The notes below the pieces were generated by a model. It made no database searches and was not told the DNA's origin. It saw only the letters and a program-made list of their open reading frames with translations. A stretch of 64,000 nucleotides of DNA from positions 26,635,970-26,699,969 of the forward strand of contig NC_085046.1 in assembly GCF_963662255.1 (NCBI RefSeq), in the 5' to 3' direction. Below, in pieces: positions 12,251 to 25,100 of the stretch (the stretch's first letter is position 1; every line of letters starts with the position of its first letter). This stretch comes from Cinclus cinclus. Taxonomy: Eukaryota > Chordata > Aves > Passeriformes > Cinclidae. Made by a program: the position numbers and the translations under genes.

Positions 12251-14713
12251 GGTGTAAACCTGATGCAGAATATTGTGACTTTTATTAAAGGTGTGTCCAT
12301 GCTGCAGTCAAACACAAGCCAGCTTGGATAGTGAAAACATCCTAGCTCCTGCAGAATGAAGGAATAAGTTCAAGCCCAACTTAGAGATGGGAAGAGCAAA
12401 ACTTGAGACAACTTTAATTCAGCTAATAGCAGTCACTTTTGTGGAACAGTATATTCTTTGTATGCAAATCCACACAGACACCACTCTGTACATGTGCCCA
12501 AGCAGCCAGTTATAAGGTCCTTTTTATTTCTCTTTCCCTCTATTCTGTTATTTAATACTAAGTGTTACACGCTGTTCTGAAAGTCTAGATGGAGAGCTAC
12601 TTATTTCCCACTGCATCCCTCTCATGCATGACAGTGATGATGCTCCCCAGTTGGGAATTGCAGTTTTCTGGATTGCATTAGTGATAGCTATTTTAGTGTG
12701 GCTTAGGGGATAATTATGTTTTCTTTGCTTGAGGAGAAACTGTCATTTTCCTCATATTAAAGCAAATTCACCGCTTTTGTGCAGTTAATGATGGATTGCT
12801 GTTGTTTTTTGTTCAGTCCTCCATGTTTGCTCTTTTCCCTCCTGTGGAACAGTGGGCTGTGGAAAACTTTTTTGACTCCAGCACTGTTTTCTATTACAGA
12901 CAATCACTTCATCCTCAAAGAAGAGCAAAATTCTCTATTACTATAATTTATTTTCTTAAAAAATAATGTCTGACCTTTCCACTCCCTAATGGGGGTATCA
13001 AAAATTTGAGGTGTGGAAGTTCTTGTCAATCACTTAAAGTAATATTTCTGATTTATGAGAGTGTGGCTTATTATTAAATGAATCTCTTTAGTACATTGCC
13101 TAATTGTTGTTGTCATGCAAGGATTCTTACTCTGAATGCTGTATTCCTACATTAAACATAGGGCTCCAAAAGATTGGCATGAACTAAAAAATCAAAGCTA
13201 CTTTTGAAACAGATGCTGTTACTTTCCTGTTTGTTGTTTCACTGGCATTGAAATACTTGGATTTAAAATGTTGTGCAGTCATAAGGATTTTGAACAAAGG
13301 CAAATATATCTTGGTATTTTAATCCCAGTGTATGTGTAATTTCTTATTGCTTAATGAGAATCCACAGTATTTAGGTTTTGTCTTAATGATACATTGAAAT
13401 GTATTGCTACACTGAACATTTGGTGCTCATTTAGGATCTTTCTCCTGAACAGCACAAATTGTAGTGCTTTATGTGCACAAAGTGTCACATACAGTGGCTA
13501 ATCCTAATACAATATTCATTTTCTGCTTATTAGAAAGCATTTCTATACCTGTAAATTAAGAAAAATATTTAACGTGATTATTCCCTCTCAGGAGCTTCAA
13601 TATTTACACAGTAGGAATTTTTGAAGGGAGAAAACCATGCTGACAGAGAAGTATCTCACTTCAGTGCTTCTTATTGCAGTCCCATAGGCAGGCTACCTCT
13701 TGGCTGGTTGCTCTGCATCACACTACAGAAACTAACTCTCCCTGACATTAGGCTGGATAGGTTTTACCCTGGTTTTACTCTGAAAAGTGAAGATTGATTA
13801 GAAACTGACTCTATTTCACATGACCTAATGAAAACAATTTTTACAATGAGCAAATGACTTCTATCACCTATCTAAGGCTATAGAGCAAAATCATAGCAGG
13901 TAATAAATGTTTCCCCACTATGAATTCAGTGTGGGTTCTGCAGTGATGTTATCTGGGGAAGGAAGAGAAGTGCTGAAGGCAACAGCATGAAAATGCATGG
14001 CATAATTCTGATTTGTTTGGAAGAACTATTAATTTCCTTGTTACAAAGCCAAGTAAAAGCAACCCTTTAAAACTGTTGAACCATGAAAGCCATTTCCTTA
14101 AGGGTTTTAAATTTGGGAACAGAGTCATGAAATTTATAGCTTTGATGAGATATTCTTTGCCTGCAGTCAGAATGAGAGCTAGATCATTGGTTTCCCAGCA
14201 TGACACCTATGTATTCTTGTGTGCAGCAGATATCATTAGGCTCATAATAACACAGCTATCATCACATTAACGTCTGAAAGGTTCAGTTTGGATGCTTGGT
14301 TTAAGTCTCATTTATACCTACAGCATACAAAACAGCTGAATAAAAGCAAAAGCTATACCCTACCTATATTGTGCTACTGTTATGCACTTTAACCAAAAAT
14401 ACAGTAATTTTATGCCTGATCAAATTTTTATTATTTTATTTTTCTTGCCAAGTCATGTTGTTTTGAAAGAGCTGCAGTGATGAACTAATAGCATGCTATG
14501 AATGCAATACAAGATAATGGTACAATGAGGCAATTTTTTTTTTTTTCTGGTGCATGCAAGTAAGGACAGTAGGGAACATCATATACATATTGGCCTAATA
14601 ATTGTAATTTTCAGTATATTATTGAAAAATTATGTACTATGTCTGCCATCTTATGGTAGAAGAGAAGTGTGTCAGAACAAGCTGTTAGCACCACATTTCT
14701 TGTATTCTTTCAG

Positions 14714-14851
14714 GTAAAGCATCACAGACTGCCATGTTCTAGCAAGGCACCAGCAGTTGGAAGTTACACAGAGAAGGAAATACAACTGAGAACAATTTGG
14801 CTTTTTGCTGCTCTGCTACATATTCTGCAAGTTTCTACTGGAAAAAAATAA
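14714..14851 (+). CDS. Very weak candidate alternative last exon
   Basis: ATTCTTTCAG to 14713 is a plausible 3' splice site. The phase-0 frame after it runs 45 codons (ending LQVSTGKK) to TAA 14849-14851, and the stop overlaps an AATAAA at 14847-14852. The base after the AG begins GTAAAG, so the same spot could be read as a donor. No product is recognised. Confidence 0.13.
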   Translation, partial: VKHHRLPCSSKAPAVGSYTEKEIQLRTIWLFAALLHILQVSTGKK

Positions 14852-16273
14852 AGTATATCACTTTACAGCATAAAGTTGCCCAGGTTTTACAGTGAATATC
14901 ATACCATTTGTATCAAGTGAAATTTGCAGGGAGAGATACCAAGAGAAATCATCTTTTGTTCTGCCCTGTGACTGAACAATTGGAGAGAGTTTGGGAGAAA
15001 CATCTTTATTCTCATAATGGAGAGAAGAAGTCTGGAGAAGCACCAATGTAGCAAGACTAATAATTTGTGGCAAATTACTCACTACTTTGATCTGAAAAGT
15101 TTTCCCCAGATCAGTATCAGAGCTTTCATTTCTGTACATGGGAGGGACACCTGTGGGAGTTCTGGCAAGAGACAGTCTGCAGATTGGGGCTGTAACTTTG
15201 AGTTAAAAGCAGCCAATTCCAGTGGCTTGGAAAGAATAAAATACAAAGACAACTTGAATCATCAGAATTTGGGAAGGCTACATGAGACATTCTGCAAGAG
15301 CTTAAAACCTTTGTGGAATAAGAAGCACTAATTAGCAGCTGAGGAGATGGGATCTATAAAAGATAGAGTATAGCAATAATGTTACCCAGTAGAAAGACTT
15401 CAGGATGTTTTCATTTCAGTTGTTAAAATGCTATTTCTTAGTATTTATTTTAAGGATCACTGTTTCAGTCACCAATTTTGACTCAAACTCCAAATTTCTG
15501 TTTTAACATCTTTTTGTGAAAGACATATTATGAAATAACATTTTTTTCTTAATATTTTAGGGATCAGTTGAATTTTTAATGTTTTTATATCTTCATACAT
15601 CAAACTTTTTCAAATACCAAATCAGCTGCAGTATTATGAAATGTTTTGTCCCTGAAAAGGGACATATTCATTCTTAGTTACAAACTTAATGCCAAGTGGT
15701 TAGGCGAAAAATGCCCTTTTCAGCCCACATTTGTCCATAAAAGTATCCTGACTCTTTTTTGAATCCGAGCATAGTGTAGATAATACGTGACATTGCTAAA
15801 CCCCCACTTTAAGCTCCATTACTCATGTTATGGAATTGTCTTTAATTGCTAAGTAGCTTGCCTATGTAAATCTGTGTGAAATCACACCATTGATTCCCAC
15901 TTCTAGGATTTGGAGTCGAAACAAAACTGAGACTTCCTTTAATTCCTTGTAGAAAAAAGCTTTTTTAGACCAGCCAGGGGAATTAATCAGCTTTCAGAGA
16001 AGCAGAGTGAGGCAGCTGCCAGCAGTATGGGACAGCAGCACACAGAAAAGACTTCTGTTTCCCAAAGCTTTGTTTTCATTGCAGAAGACAACAGCCTGAA
16101 AAGCCAGGCTGAAGGAGTAATACAGCTTGGATCGTGTTCTTTTAGCACATCCCTACATATTCAACAGTGTTTTTTTGGCCTTTGTTAAGAGAGAAAGAAT
16201 ACAAGACTGCATTGCTGAATGCTTAAGTTATTTAGTAGGCTGCTGTATTGGGTTTGCATAGTCAAGCTTTGGT

Positions 16274-16288
16274 GGGGGGGGGGGGGGG
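16274..16288 (+). repeat. 15-base poly-G tract inside the LTR
   Basis: An uninterrupted run of 15 G lies about 30 bases into the LTR. Related LTRs carry a shorter G run at this point. Such a run can form G-quadruplex structure, and its true length is prone to sequencing error. Confidence 0.9.
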
Positions 16289-17076
16289 CTACAGGGATGG
16301 CTTCTGTGAGAAGATGCCAGAAGCTTCTTCCATGTAAGACAAAGCCAATCCCTGGCAACTCCAAAGATAGATGTGCTGCTGGTCAAGGCTGGGCCAATTG
16401 GAAACGGTTGTAAAGCCTCTTTGATAAGAGATTTAAGATGGAGAAAAAAAAAAATATTTCACAGTTTTAATTGCAGACAGAGAAGAGCAGGGTGAGAGTA
16501 TGTGAGAGGAACAACTATGCTGACATGGAGAAGAGAAGGAGGGGCACGAGATGCTCCAGGCACCAGAGCTGGCATTTATCTGCAGGCTGTGGTGCAGCCC
16601 ATGGTGAGGCAGCTGTGTCCCTGCAGCCCATGGAAGTCCACAGGGATGCAGAGATCCACCAGAGCAGGTGGGTGCTTGAGAGGAGGCTATGACCCTGTGG
16701 GAGACCTGTGGACAGAGGAGCCCATGCTGGAGCAGCCTGTCCTGGAAGGACTTCATGCCATGGAGGAGGTGGCCCGTGACACAGTAGGTCACAGGGACCT
16801 GTTGCTCATGAGATGAGCTCCCATTTGCAGAGGTTCATGGAGAACTGTGTCCCATGGGATGAACCCCACAGTGCAGCAGGGGAATGACTCCTCTCCCTGA
16901 GCAGCAGGAGAAGCCAAGGGTGATGAACTGACCACAACCCCCATTCCCTGTCTCCTTGCACTGCTGGGGTAGGAGGTAGAGCTGGAAGGAGGGATGGGTG
17001 GGAGGAAGGTGTTTTTAATGTTTTATTTTACTTCTCATTGAAATTCTCATTACTATCCTGCTGTGATTTTGTTAGT

Positions 17077-17082
17077 AATAAA
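17077..17082 (+). terminator. Poly(A) signal within the ERVL-type LTR
   Basis: AATAAA lies in the AT-rich 3' part of the LTR, about 180 bases before its end, where the R region of a retroviral LTR would carry its polyadenylation signal. It supports the + orientation of the element. Confidence 0.5.
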
Positions 17083-17258
17083 TTCAATTATTATTGTAGC
17101 CTGTTTTGCCAGTGATGGTATTTGGTGAGTGATCTCTCCCAGTCTGTATCTCAGCTCAGGAGCCCTTTGTTACATTTTCTCTCCCCTGTCCAGCTGTGGA
17201 GGGGAGTGGTAGAGTGACTTTGGTGGGTGCCTGGCATTCAGCCAGAGCTAACCCACTA

Positions 17259-19066
17259 GGGCTATGCAGGAGCACGAATGACAAACCTCCTCTCAGTCAA
17301 TGCTGGCCTTGGGGTCCAGGCAGTCACAAAATTACTCCTGACCAGCTCATTTCCCAGGAGGGAGCTTGCAAACACTGCTTTGCTTTTTGCTACCCACAGT
17401 GGCTGACACACACTTTTACTGCTTTTCAAACAAATATTATTCTTGGAATAATATTTTAAACTTTTTAGTTCATCTCCACCAGTTATTTATAGTGAAGAAA
17501 CTTTTAGAGACAGCCAAATGTATTAAGTAACTTCAGCAGCACCTATATGCAGGTACTGCTGCCTTGCAGGTGTTTTCTGAGGAGTGGACCAGGCTGGTCT
17601 TCAGTAGCTTTGCTCTTCAGAGCCCCAGGAGCATCTCCCTGGGTGCTTGTGGGCAGTAATTCCTCTGGGACATGCAGGAGCTGCTTGCCAGTGTTGTGGT
17701 TGTGTGGTGACTGCTACTTTGTTTTCCTGGACCAGGGAATGTAAGGGATGTAATGCAGCCAGTGTGGTAACTCAGTGCCTCAGCCAGAGTTTGACAGTGG
17801 TCAGAGCACCAATACTGTGAATTACCTATACCAGGGCAGGACTGATTTGATGGAGAAGGTCTGGCATCATCAGCCCCTTAAACTGAACTATCAGTTTTGC
17901 CATTAATAACTGGCAACGATGTCTTTAGACTCACATTTGGTCATCTCATCATTCCATTCTCAATCTGACCAGACTTTGCTGCCCACACCTCTTAGGAAGT
18001 TATGGCTTGTTGATGTGGACATCAGACCTGTTATCTTTCCACTTTTCTTCAGGAATAGAATTCTGTGTAACATTAGACCCCAAAACTGGTTGAAGCTCAA
18101 GTAAAGGTAGAGTCTCACTAAGGAAAAACACACAAAGCTCTCATTCTTGTTGGTCTCTGCTATCAATTTAAATTCAGTGTTTTAAAGAGCCACACTGCTT
18201 CTGCCCTATAGCCTGGGACTGTCCTTTTTGCAAAGATTTCCTCATCTGGGCATGCTGCCATTGCTGAAATCATTCAGGCTCACTTGATTTAGGTTCCCTT
18301 ACTGGAAAAGATGACAGTTCCATGTGTTTTCTGAGAGGACACTGAGGCTGAAATAATTTCCTAACTTCTTGCTGTCCAGTGTTTGTTAACCTCCAGAGAT
18401 TAGCAGAGTTTTGCAGTAGGGCAAAACCCACCTTCCTTCAGGCAGGAGAGAAGGATGAAGAGACAACCCTTTTAACAAGGGAAAAAATTGCAACGTTGCT
18501 ATCTTGAAATCTCACAGGAACAAATCAGAAGGAGCAAACTTCAAACATACCAGAAGAAATACCACTGCACCTCATGATCGTGGCCCCTAAAAATGGAACA
18601 GTCAATTTTCTGTTTGCCCAATGTGGCAGTGAAGAGCTAGAGAATTGCAGAAATTAAGCAATAACTTTGATATCAGTACCTTTGAATTTGCACCACTACA
18701 TTTTAAATATCTTGATTTTTTTAAGTAAGGGTATTTTCTTAGCAGGAGCAAAGTGCCATTAGAAGTCAAGATATTATAACATTTGTGACTTATATTTCAC
18801 CTAGAAATTGTTTTCCTATTGCTTTTAGGAGCACTGTTTCAACTATGGCGTGAAGAAACAAGTATCACTTTTGTTTGCCTCTTTTACAATGAATTCTAAC
18901 TTTACATTACAGCACTGTCTAGTATATATATCCCCTAACACCTGATATCCAGGCCTTTTCTGAAAATTATCTTTTTTAACTCTTGATATCAATTAAATAT
19001 AGTGTTAATTATATAGATACATATAAAAAAATATGTATTTGTTTCCTTCAGTTTTATAGTTTGTGC
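17259..19066. other. Non-coding stretch between the LTR and a CR1 fragment
   Basis: A G/C-richer patch at about 17540-17870 directly follows the LTR neighbourhood; below that the sequence returns to AT-rich. A pyrimidine/purine mix near 18400-18600 shows no repeat structure. No gene or RNA is recognised. The GC-rich patch may be further decayed retroelement sequence, but it matches nothing I can name. Confidence 0.45.
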
Positions 19067-19198
19067 AGTCTCCATCCTTAGTAGAAAATGCCTTGAACAA
19101 ACTGGTCTGATCTCAAACTGACCCCTCTTTGAGCAGGAGGCTCAACTAGAGACCTCCTGAGCTGCTTTCCCATCTGAATTTTTCTGTGATTCTGTGAT
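19067..19198 (+). mobile_element. CR1 LINE 3'-end fragment
   Basis: The sequence begins with GTCTCCATCCTTAG, continues with CTTTGAGCAGGAGG and AGAGACCTCCTGAG, and ends TTTCTGTGATTCTGTGAT. These are the successive landmarks of the avian CR1 3' region and its octamer tail. Only the last 130 or so bases are present, the usual 5'-truncated form. No CR1 open frame remains. Confidence 0.85.
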
Positions 19199-22100
19199 AA
19201 GTATTTCATGTTTATATACTTAGCAGCTTGGATGTGCAAATAGAGAAGGTAAAAAACACTTAAATTTTAAAGTGCAAGTGTATCTTTTTCCCTCTGGGAA
19301 TGTGAGAGAAGACATCACTTTCCAGTGCAAAACCGAGCTTCACATGCATTCAGCTGCCCAGCTTTGAGCAGAATCCAGGCACTGCCCTGGGCTCTGCCTG
19401 TCCAGGTGAGTTCTTGGGGCTCACACAGATACTGCCTTCTAAAATACGACTTACAGTGCAATTTTCCTCCTTCTAAAAATTAATAGCAGATTTTACTAGT
19501 CTATTTTAGAGTGCACCAGCAGTTTGGGTATTTGAATTTATTGATTCATTTTTTTATGTCTTCAGAAATATCTGATAAGGGAGATAGATTTGAGAGTTTG
19601 GGTACAGATGTTTTGTAACTTTTTTTCCCCCCCATGCTTAAATTTTCTAATCAAACGTATACAGACTCAGATGGAGCTTGTGAGGTTAAAGCTGACACAA
19701 TTAAATGTCACTAAGCTTTGGCAGTGATAAGGACTTCAAGAACTATTTCCAATTCTTTTGTGCTTGAGTCCAGCTTTACTGACCACCAGTTCTGTATTTT
19801 TGAAAGTCACTGACCTCTTGACTTTATGACAAACCATACTAGCTTAAATTTGCAAGATGATGCATGCATGGCAGTCTCCAAGCCTCCAAACCTTGTGAGG
19901 GATTAGTATTTCTGAGTCTATGACTAGCTTGCAAGAGAACAGAGTTAAAGGTTTATTTTTCTTCTATTGTTCTTTTTTTGTTTTATTTCCATCGAGTTAA
20001 TTATTTTAATATCTTTTGAGTTTATCTCTCACTGTAGATGAAACAACTGATTAATACCAAATAAAACAAATGAAAGTGATAAAGTTATAGCAAAAAATAA
20101 TATTTCACCTTTAGATGATCATTTATTAGAAAGTTCATCCATGATGTGTATAACATGTTAATGAAGACTAAGGGTGTAGTATTATGCAAGGAAAGCAGTG
20201 TGGCATAAGGTGGTAATCCTCCAGTGAAGCAGTAACTTCAGGAGCTCCAACTCAGAAGCTTTTTGACATCTTTCCCTTGGGCCAGGTCAATTGGAGCTAA
20301 AAACATTGCAAATGTCACATCCTGAGGGCTGTTGAAGACAGAACTGACACACATTTACAAGCCTTTGCTGGCTGGCTTATCTTTGAACCACTATTGATTA
20401 CCTCATGAGGAAGAGGCTGTATATTCTTTCCCTTCTGCCAGAGTGAGGTAAGTTATGTGGGCACAGGTAATAGAAGCAGTGAATTTGGGGGAAAATAGAT
20501 CTATAGTGAAGTAAAGTACAATGAGCATGCTGACATCAAGAAAGGTGATGTGTTAAAAAAAAGGGAATGATCAAACCAAGAGCTCCAGTGAGTTAAGCTA
20601 TGTTAGTATGGCAAGCAGCAAAGCCATTCATATGACAAATTATTATACCAGCTGTCTCGTTTTGTCTTTCTAAATTGTTCTATGCCCATGTCCTTTGCAA
20701 AGGGCTGATTTCCTTTGTCTTTTGTAAGTACATCGCCATGGCAGAAGGGTGAGGGCCTTATGTCCTCTCATAGGCTTTGCCTAGAAAAGGTCCTAGTTTA
20801 TTAATACAATTGTCTTTTTGGAGACATAGAACTTGGGAAAAGTTTTAGTTTTCTACTCCTGCAGAGATGGTATGTAGAATTCTAATAGTAAGAAAAACTA
20901 GATATTTAATGACAAGCCATCCAACCTATTTAAATTCCCATTAAAAGTAATTTAGACATTTATGTCTTAAAATTACATTGTACTATGATAGAACTCTAAT
21001 CAAATTACCATTATTTTCATTTGGCATAAATAGATGTTACAAATTCTTGCTCTTTATCAACTTAACTTTGCTAACTGAAGGAAATGGTTTGTATGTCCTC
21101 TAGTGGATATGCAAAGCACATTTGTATTGCCAAATCAGCCTTGTCAAGATTGCTGCATAGTAGTAGCTGTTGAATGGCTACAAAATGATTCTTCTATATT
21201 TAAAAACTGCTGCTTCCATTTCTTTTCTTGTCTTAAACCTAATTTAACCTGTTGATTCAACTTATATTTATAGCAAAGCAAGTGAATAAACTTGACAACA
21301 AATTTTTTTATGCCAATTATACATAGTAAGCAAAGAGGTGCATAATGACTAAAGGCAGAACATACTCTCTTTATGGTAAACATATATTTTTACGTTGCCT
21401 ATCCATAGGCACTCTATACAGTAACAGGAGTGCTGTAAGGAGAAATGAACATCCAGTTTTTTGTTGCATATAGCAAATGTCTATTTAAATTCCAAATAAA
21501 TTTCATGAATATGTGAGAACTTTGCTTTCTTGCAATGTTGGGGAAACATTTGTCTGTTTCTTGATGTGATTCTAATTTTTTTTTAAGTTTTGATCTATAA
21601 AATTACTTCAGTCTCCTGTTTTGACATTAGACATTTCTTAATTTTGCAAGTCACTACGCACAAAAGAGTTTTCATTCCCATGTGAGAGAATTCAGCAGAG
21701 ACTGATTTTAATAGCATCAAGTATTATAGCAAAACATTTTGATTTCAATACTGCCTGTCCCAGCAGGAAAGCTCTTATTTCTGAATTCCCCATGGAACTA
21801 GCACTTGTACTTGCTAATTGCTGTACCACTTCTCTGAAGCTTGTCATCACTGAGGTCTAAGTTTCTAACAGAGAACTTGACTGGAAACAAGCACTCAAAT
21901 AAAGCATATTTTCCATTAAAAACTAGTAAATTATAGTCCACATTGTCATAATGCCTGTTATCTTGTAAATATGTACACATGTACACAGAATGTAATTACA
22001 CCTGGAACTGCAATAGGAATGGCAGTCTAGTGATGCCTTCTGACTTACCACTTGAATGTTTGTTTAGTAGCACAGCTTGAAGAGCCTCGTTGGTCATGTA

Positions 22101-25100
22101 CAAAGTCTGCAGTCAGGTTTTGATTATTAAACAATGAAAATGTATGCTTGTATTTGAGTCCATTCCAGGGCAATCTGTTTTTAACTGAATAACATAATAA
22201 AAATCCAAGCAATTTTCCCACATTGATTAATGATTGATTTCTGAGGGCTTTTACATGGGATCATGCACTTAGTACAAAATAAAAAACTATTTGCATAATG
22301 GAGATGTTATATTAAATCAGATCATGTTCAGACCTTGATTGTGCCTTATAGCCCAAGTTCTTTTGTACTGAATAGCATCAAAATCACATAATGTTGAATT
22401 TTTTGTTTCATATGATAAATATACCAGGAGATTATGCAAAGCAAGAAGAAACCAGAAATGTTAAAAAAATACTGCATATGCAGATGAAGGTTAGCAGTGT
22501 ATTCTGGTTTCAGACTGGAGGCAGTCTTTAAGTCAACATGTCTGGAGTTAACACAAGATGTGGCTGGTTTAATTCAGAATTTAAATGACTACTACAGTAA
22601 GTAAAAGAAGGCTTTGATTAAGAAGATACTTTTTTACAAAGGCGACAAGAGGGTGCAGGTTCCTATTAAAGCAAAGAAACATTGGATTCCGTGCCAAAAG
22701 GTCTGGTAAATCAATAGATAATATGGAAGGACTTAGTGAAATTGCTTTTATAATCTTTTTGTCATCTAAAGACTCTCTTGTCAGTACAGAAATGCTGAAT
22801 ACAAGTAGTTGCAACTGCTGAAGAGTTCTGTTGATGTGACAGGGAAGTACACCTTACTACACAGTCACACTGGGGGCTATTTATTTAGGACTATTTATGC
22901 AACCCCTAGGTACACATTTTGTTACATTTACTAGATAAGTATTACTAAATCAGATCTCAAACTCATTCCCAAAATGTTCTCTACATTATCATGCGCATTT
23001 TACGCATGAAGATAAATATTTTGGGGTTTTTTTCCTATATCTTCTCAAAGGTTGGAAAGACCAATTGATCTGCTGTTAATGATTGATAATAGGAGAAATC
23101 TGGTGAGCTTTGTATCTGGAATAATACCACATTAAATAACAGTATATAATGTTTGAATGGTTGTAAGAATTGTACTGGTAGGTAAAAAGAATATATTTTC
23201 TATTCATTGTTCAGTCTTGGCAATAAATTCTTCCTTATTGAAAAATAAACAGAATTTTACTACCTAATTCCTCTTATTGGTAGAACATTGCTATTGCCTT
23301 TTTCATGTTTCACTGATCTTTAAATGGCACACACAATATTAATGAGTTTAAGGGTTATTTTCAAGGAGAGTTTTTGTATATACTGCTTATCTTTTGTTTA
23401 ACAGGGAAGCACTTTCTACTTTGAAGACTGGGCTTACTCTACCTCTTTTCTTTCAGCTCTTTAGCTATTAAAGAGATCATAAAATTGTCCATGTGCCATT
23501 TCAAGGAGCAGCTGTGGAAATCTTTTTTCAAATAGGTTTCATTCTTTAGCTCTGTCCATTTTGACACAAAATGCTGAATTGTGAAGTTCTTCTTTGATGT
23601 GTGTTGAGCATGAGTATCTTTCAGCATAGTCATATCAAATCCTTCCTCTTCTGATATTACACTGGCCCGTGGTGATTTTTTTGTCATCCAGCCCTTGCAA
23701 TTTTGAATGGGTTTTTCTGGTCCTATTTAAACTTGGTTATATCTTGGTTGTAGCAATGATTCAGGCTGTCTTTGAAGAACTGGTGTTTATGTGTCAAATA
23801 GATAAATGCTTTAATAAACGCCTAGAATGCGCTATGCTTTCATCCTCCATTATTTCTGGGACTCCCCAGAGTTCCTGCTTTTGCTCTTAATTTGCTTTAT
23901 TCTTATGAGTCTTCTTTGGACAGCATCTAATTCATGATGCAAAACACTGTACCATGTGCTGAGCATGGATTGGTTTCTTTTCTTCCTTCAGGAATAAGTT
24001 GCAACATATTAACCCATTGATATGTTGAGGCACGCTGTTAGCACAATTTGTTTCATTTAGCATATTTTTTATCCAGCTCCTGGACACGATTGTAGGTGCA
24101 GATAAATTATATCTCTCCCCTCATATGTACAACAAATCTCTCCATTATGCTACAGACCATCACCCCAAACAGGTGTTTAAGCATGTGGTTCATCTTACAT
24201 GCATTTAACATATTGGATTTTTTTCGGCAGCTGAACCCTCAAAGAGGCTCCTGGCACCCTAGAAGATGGCTGAGACCCAGAGGAAGTATATGTATGTGAT
24301 GCTTAAAGTGCTTGACCATTTGCAGGCTCCAAAGCCTTGGGGGATTTAAAAGCTAGGGTTAAATAGGCAGGTAGTTAACTTAATTGCATTTTAAAAAATT
24401 ATACTAGCTTTTACAGGGCATTGATTTTGCACATCACCCGAATTGTCTGAGGACTCCCAACTTAACTGATCATTTGCACAGCCTTCCTAGGCTGAAGTCT
24501 TTTGAGATAACACACCTAGGAGTGTGGGGAGCTGCATTTGCAAAGAGCAGTGGCACTAAGGGGTGAGGGATTACTGTGAGCAGCACTGCCAAGGTCATTT
24601 CAACAGCATGAAAACTGCTGATAAACGCTGTGGAAAAAACCTGAAGTCCCCAGTTCATAGAAGCCTGCTCAACCAGATAGGCTTGAATGGCTGCCAGTGT
24701 GTGAATCAGATGTCACTTGGGTTTGTGCTAGAGCAGACAATCTGTTTCAGCAGCACCAGGGCCTGAAAAGAGGGAAAGAATCAATGGGAAGAGACTCCAT
24801 ACACAATGTCCTTTTCATGTTACCCGGAAAACCAGTTTTATGCCAAATTACTCTGGGATCAGGCTCGTGCCATTTACCTTATTGGAAAGCAATAGCTCCC
24901 CTTTATCAGTCAGTACAGTACTCATTTTCATTCCCATCTTTGCATTAAAGAAAGGGATAAGGTTTCTTTGAGAATAGCATTGAATTAGGTTTCATTCTGT
25001 GAGGCCATGCAACTGTTGATAAATAATTCTGTTTGCCAACATTTAAATCACTTGTTTTCTCGATAAGGAGAATTTAAATTTTCTTTTGAATTAGTTGAAA

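Larger units (their letters stand above)
9669..16243. other. Non-coding stretch with two weak last-exon-like segments
   Basis: Ordinary AT-rich sequence. A G-richer patch lies at about 11030-11300, with several copies of CTGAAAGGCC/CACTGGAC-like words but no clear repeat family. Two phase-0 exon-like segments are listed separately (12146-12250, 14714-14851). A T-run occurs at about 14534-14547. I see no LTR, LINE or RNA gene here. Confidence 0.5.
16244..17258 (+). mobile_element. Solo ERVL-type long terminal repeat, about 1 kb
   Basis: The element starts TGTATTGGGTTTGCAT and continues with a G-tract and a GCTACAGGGATGGCTTCTGT block. A middle part is rich in CATGG, GGAGCAGCC and GGACAGAGGAGCC words, and AATAAA occurs near the 3' end (17077). 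It ends in GCCAGAGCTAACCCACTA, a decayed version of the expected CA terminus. From memory this is the LTR of an abundant songbird ERVL-like endogenous retrovirus. No primer-binding site, internal genes or second LTR follow, so it is a solo LTR left by recombination. The GC content is clearly higher than the flanks. The right edge is approximate, and I could not establish a clean target-site duplication. The several ORFs inside it are by-products of its composition, not genes. Confidence 0.85.

Noticed and set aside
16433..16816. 119- and 104-codon frames within the LTR
   Set aside because: They lie inside a non-coding solo LTR and reflect its GC-rich composition.
23048..23070. CR1-like word AGGTTGGAAAGACC
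   Set aside because: An isolated 14-base resemblance without tail octamers or adjacent CR1 landmarks.
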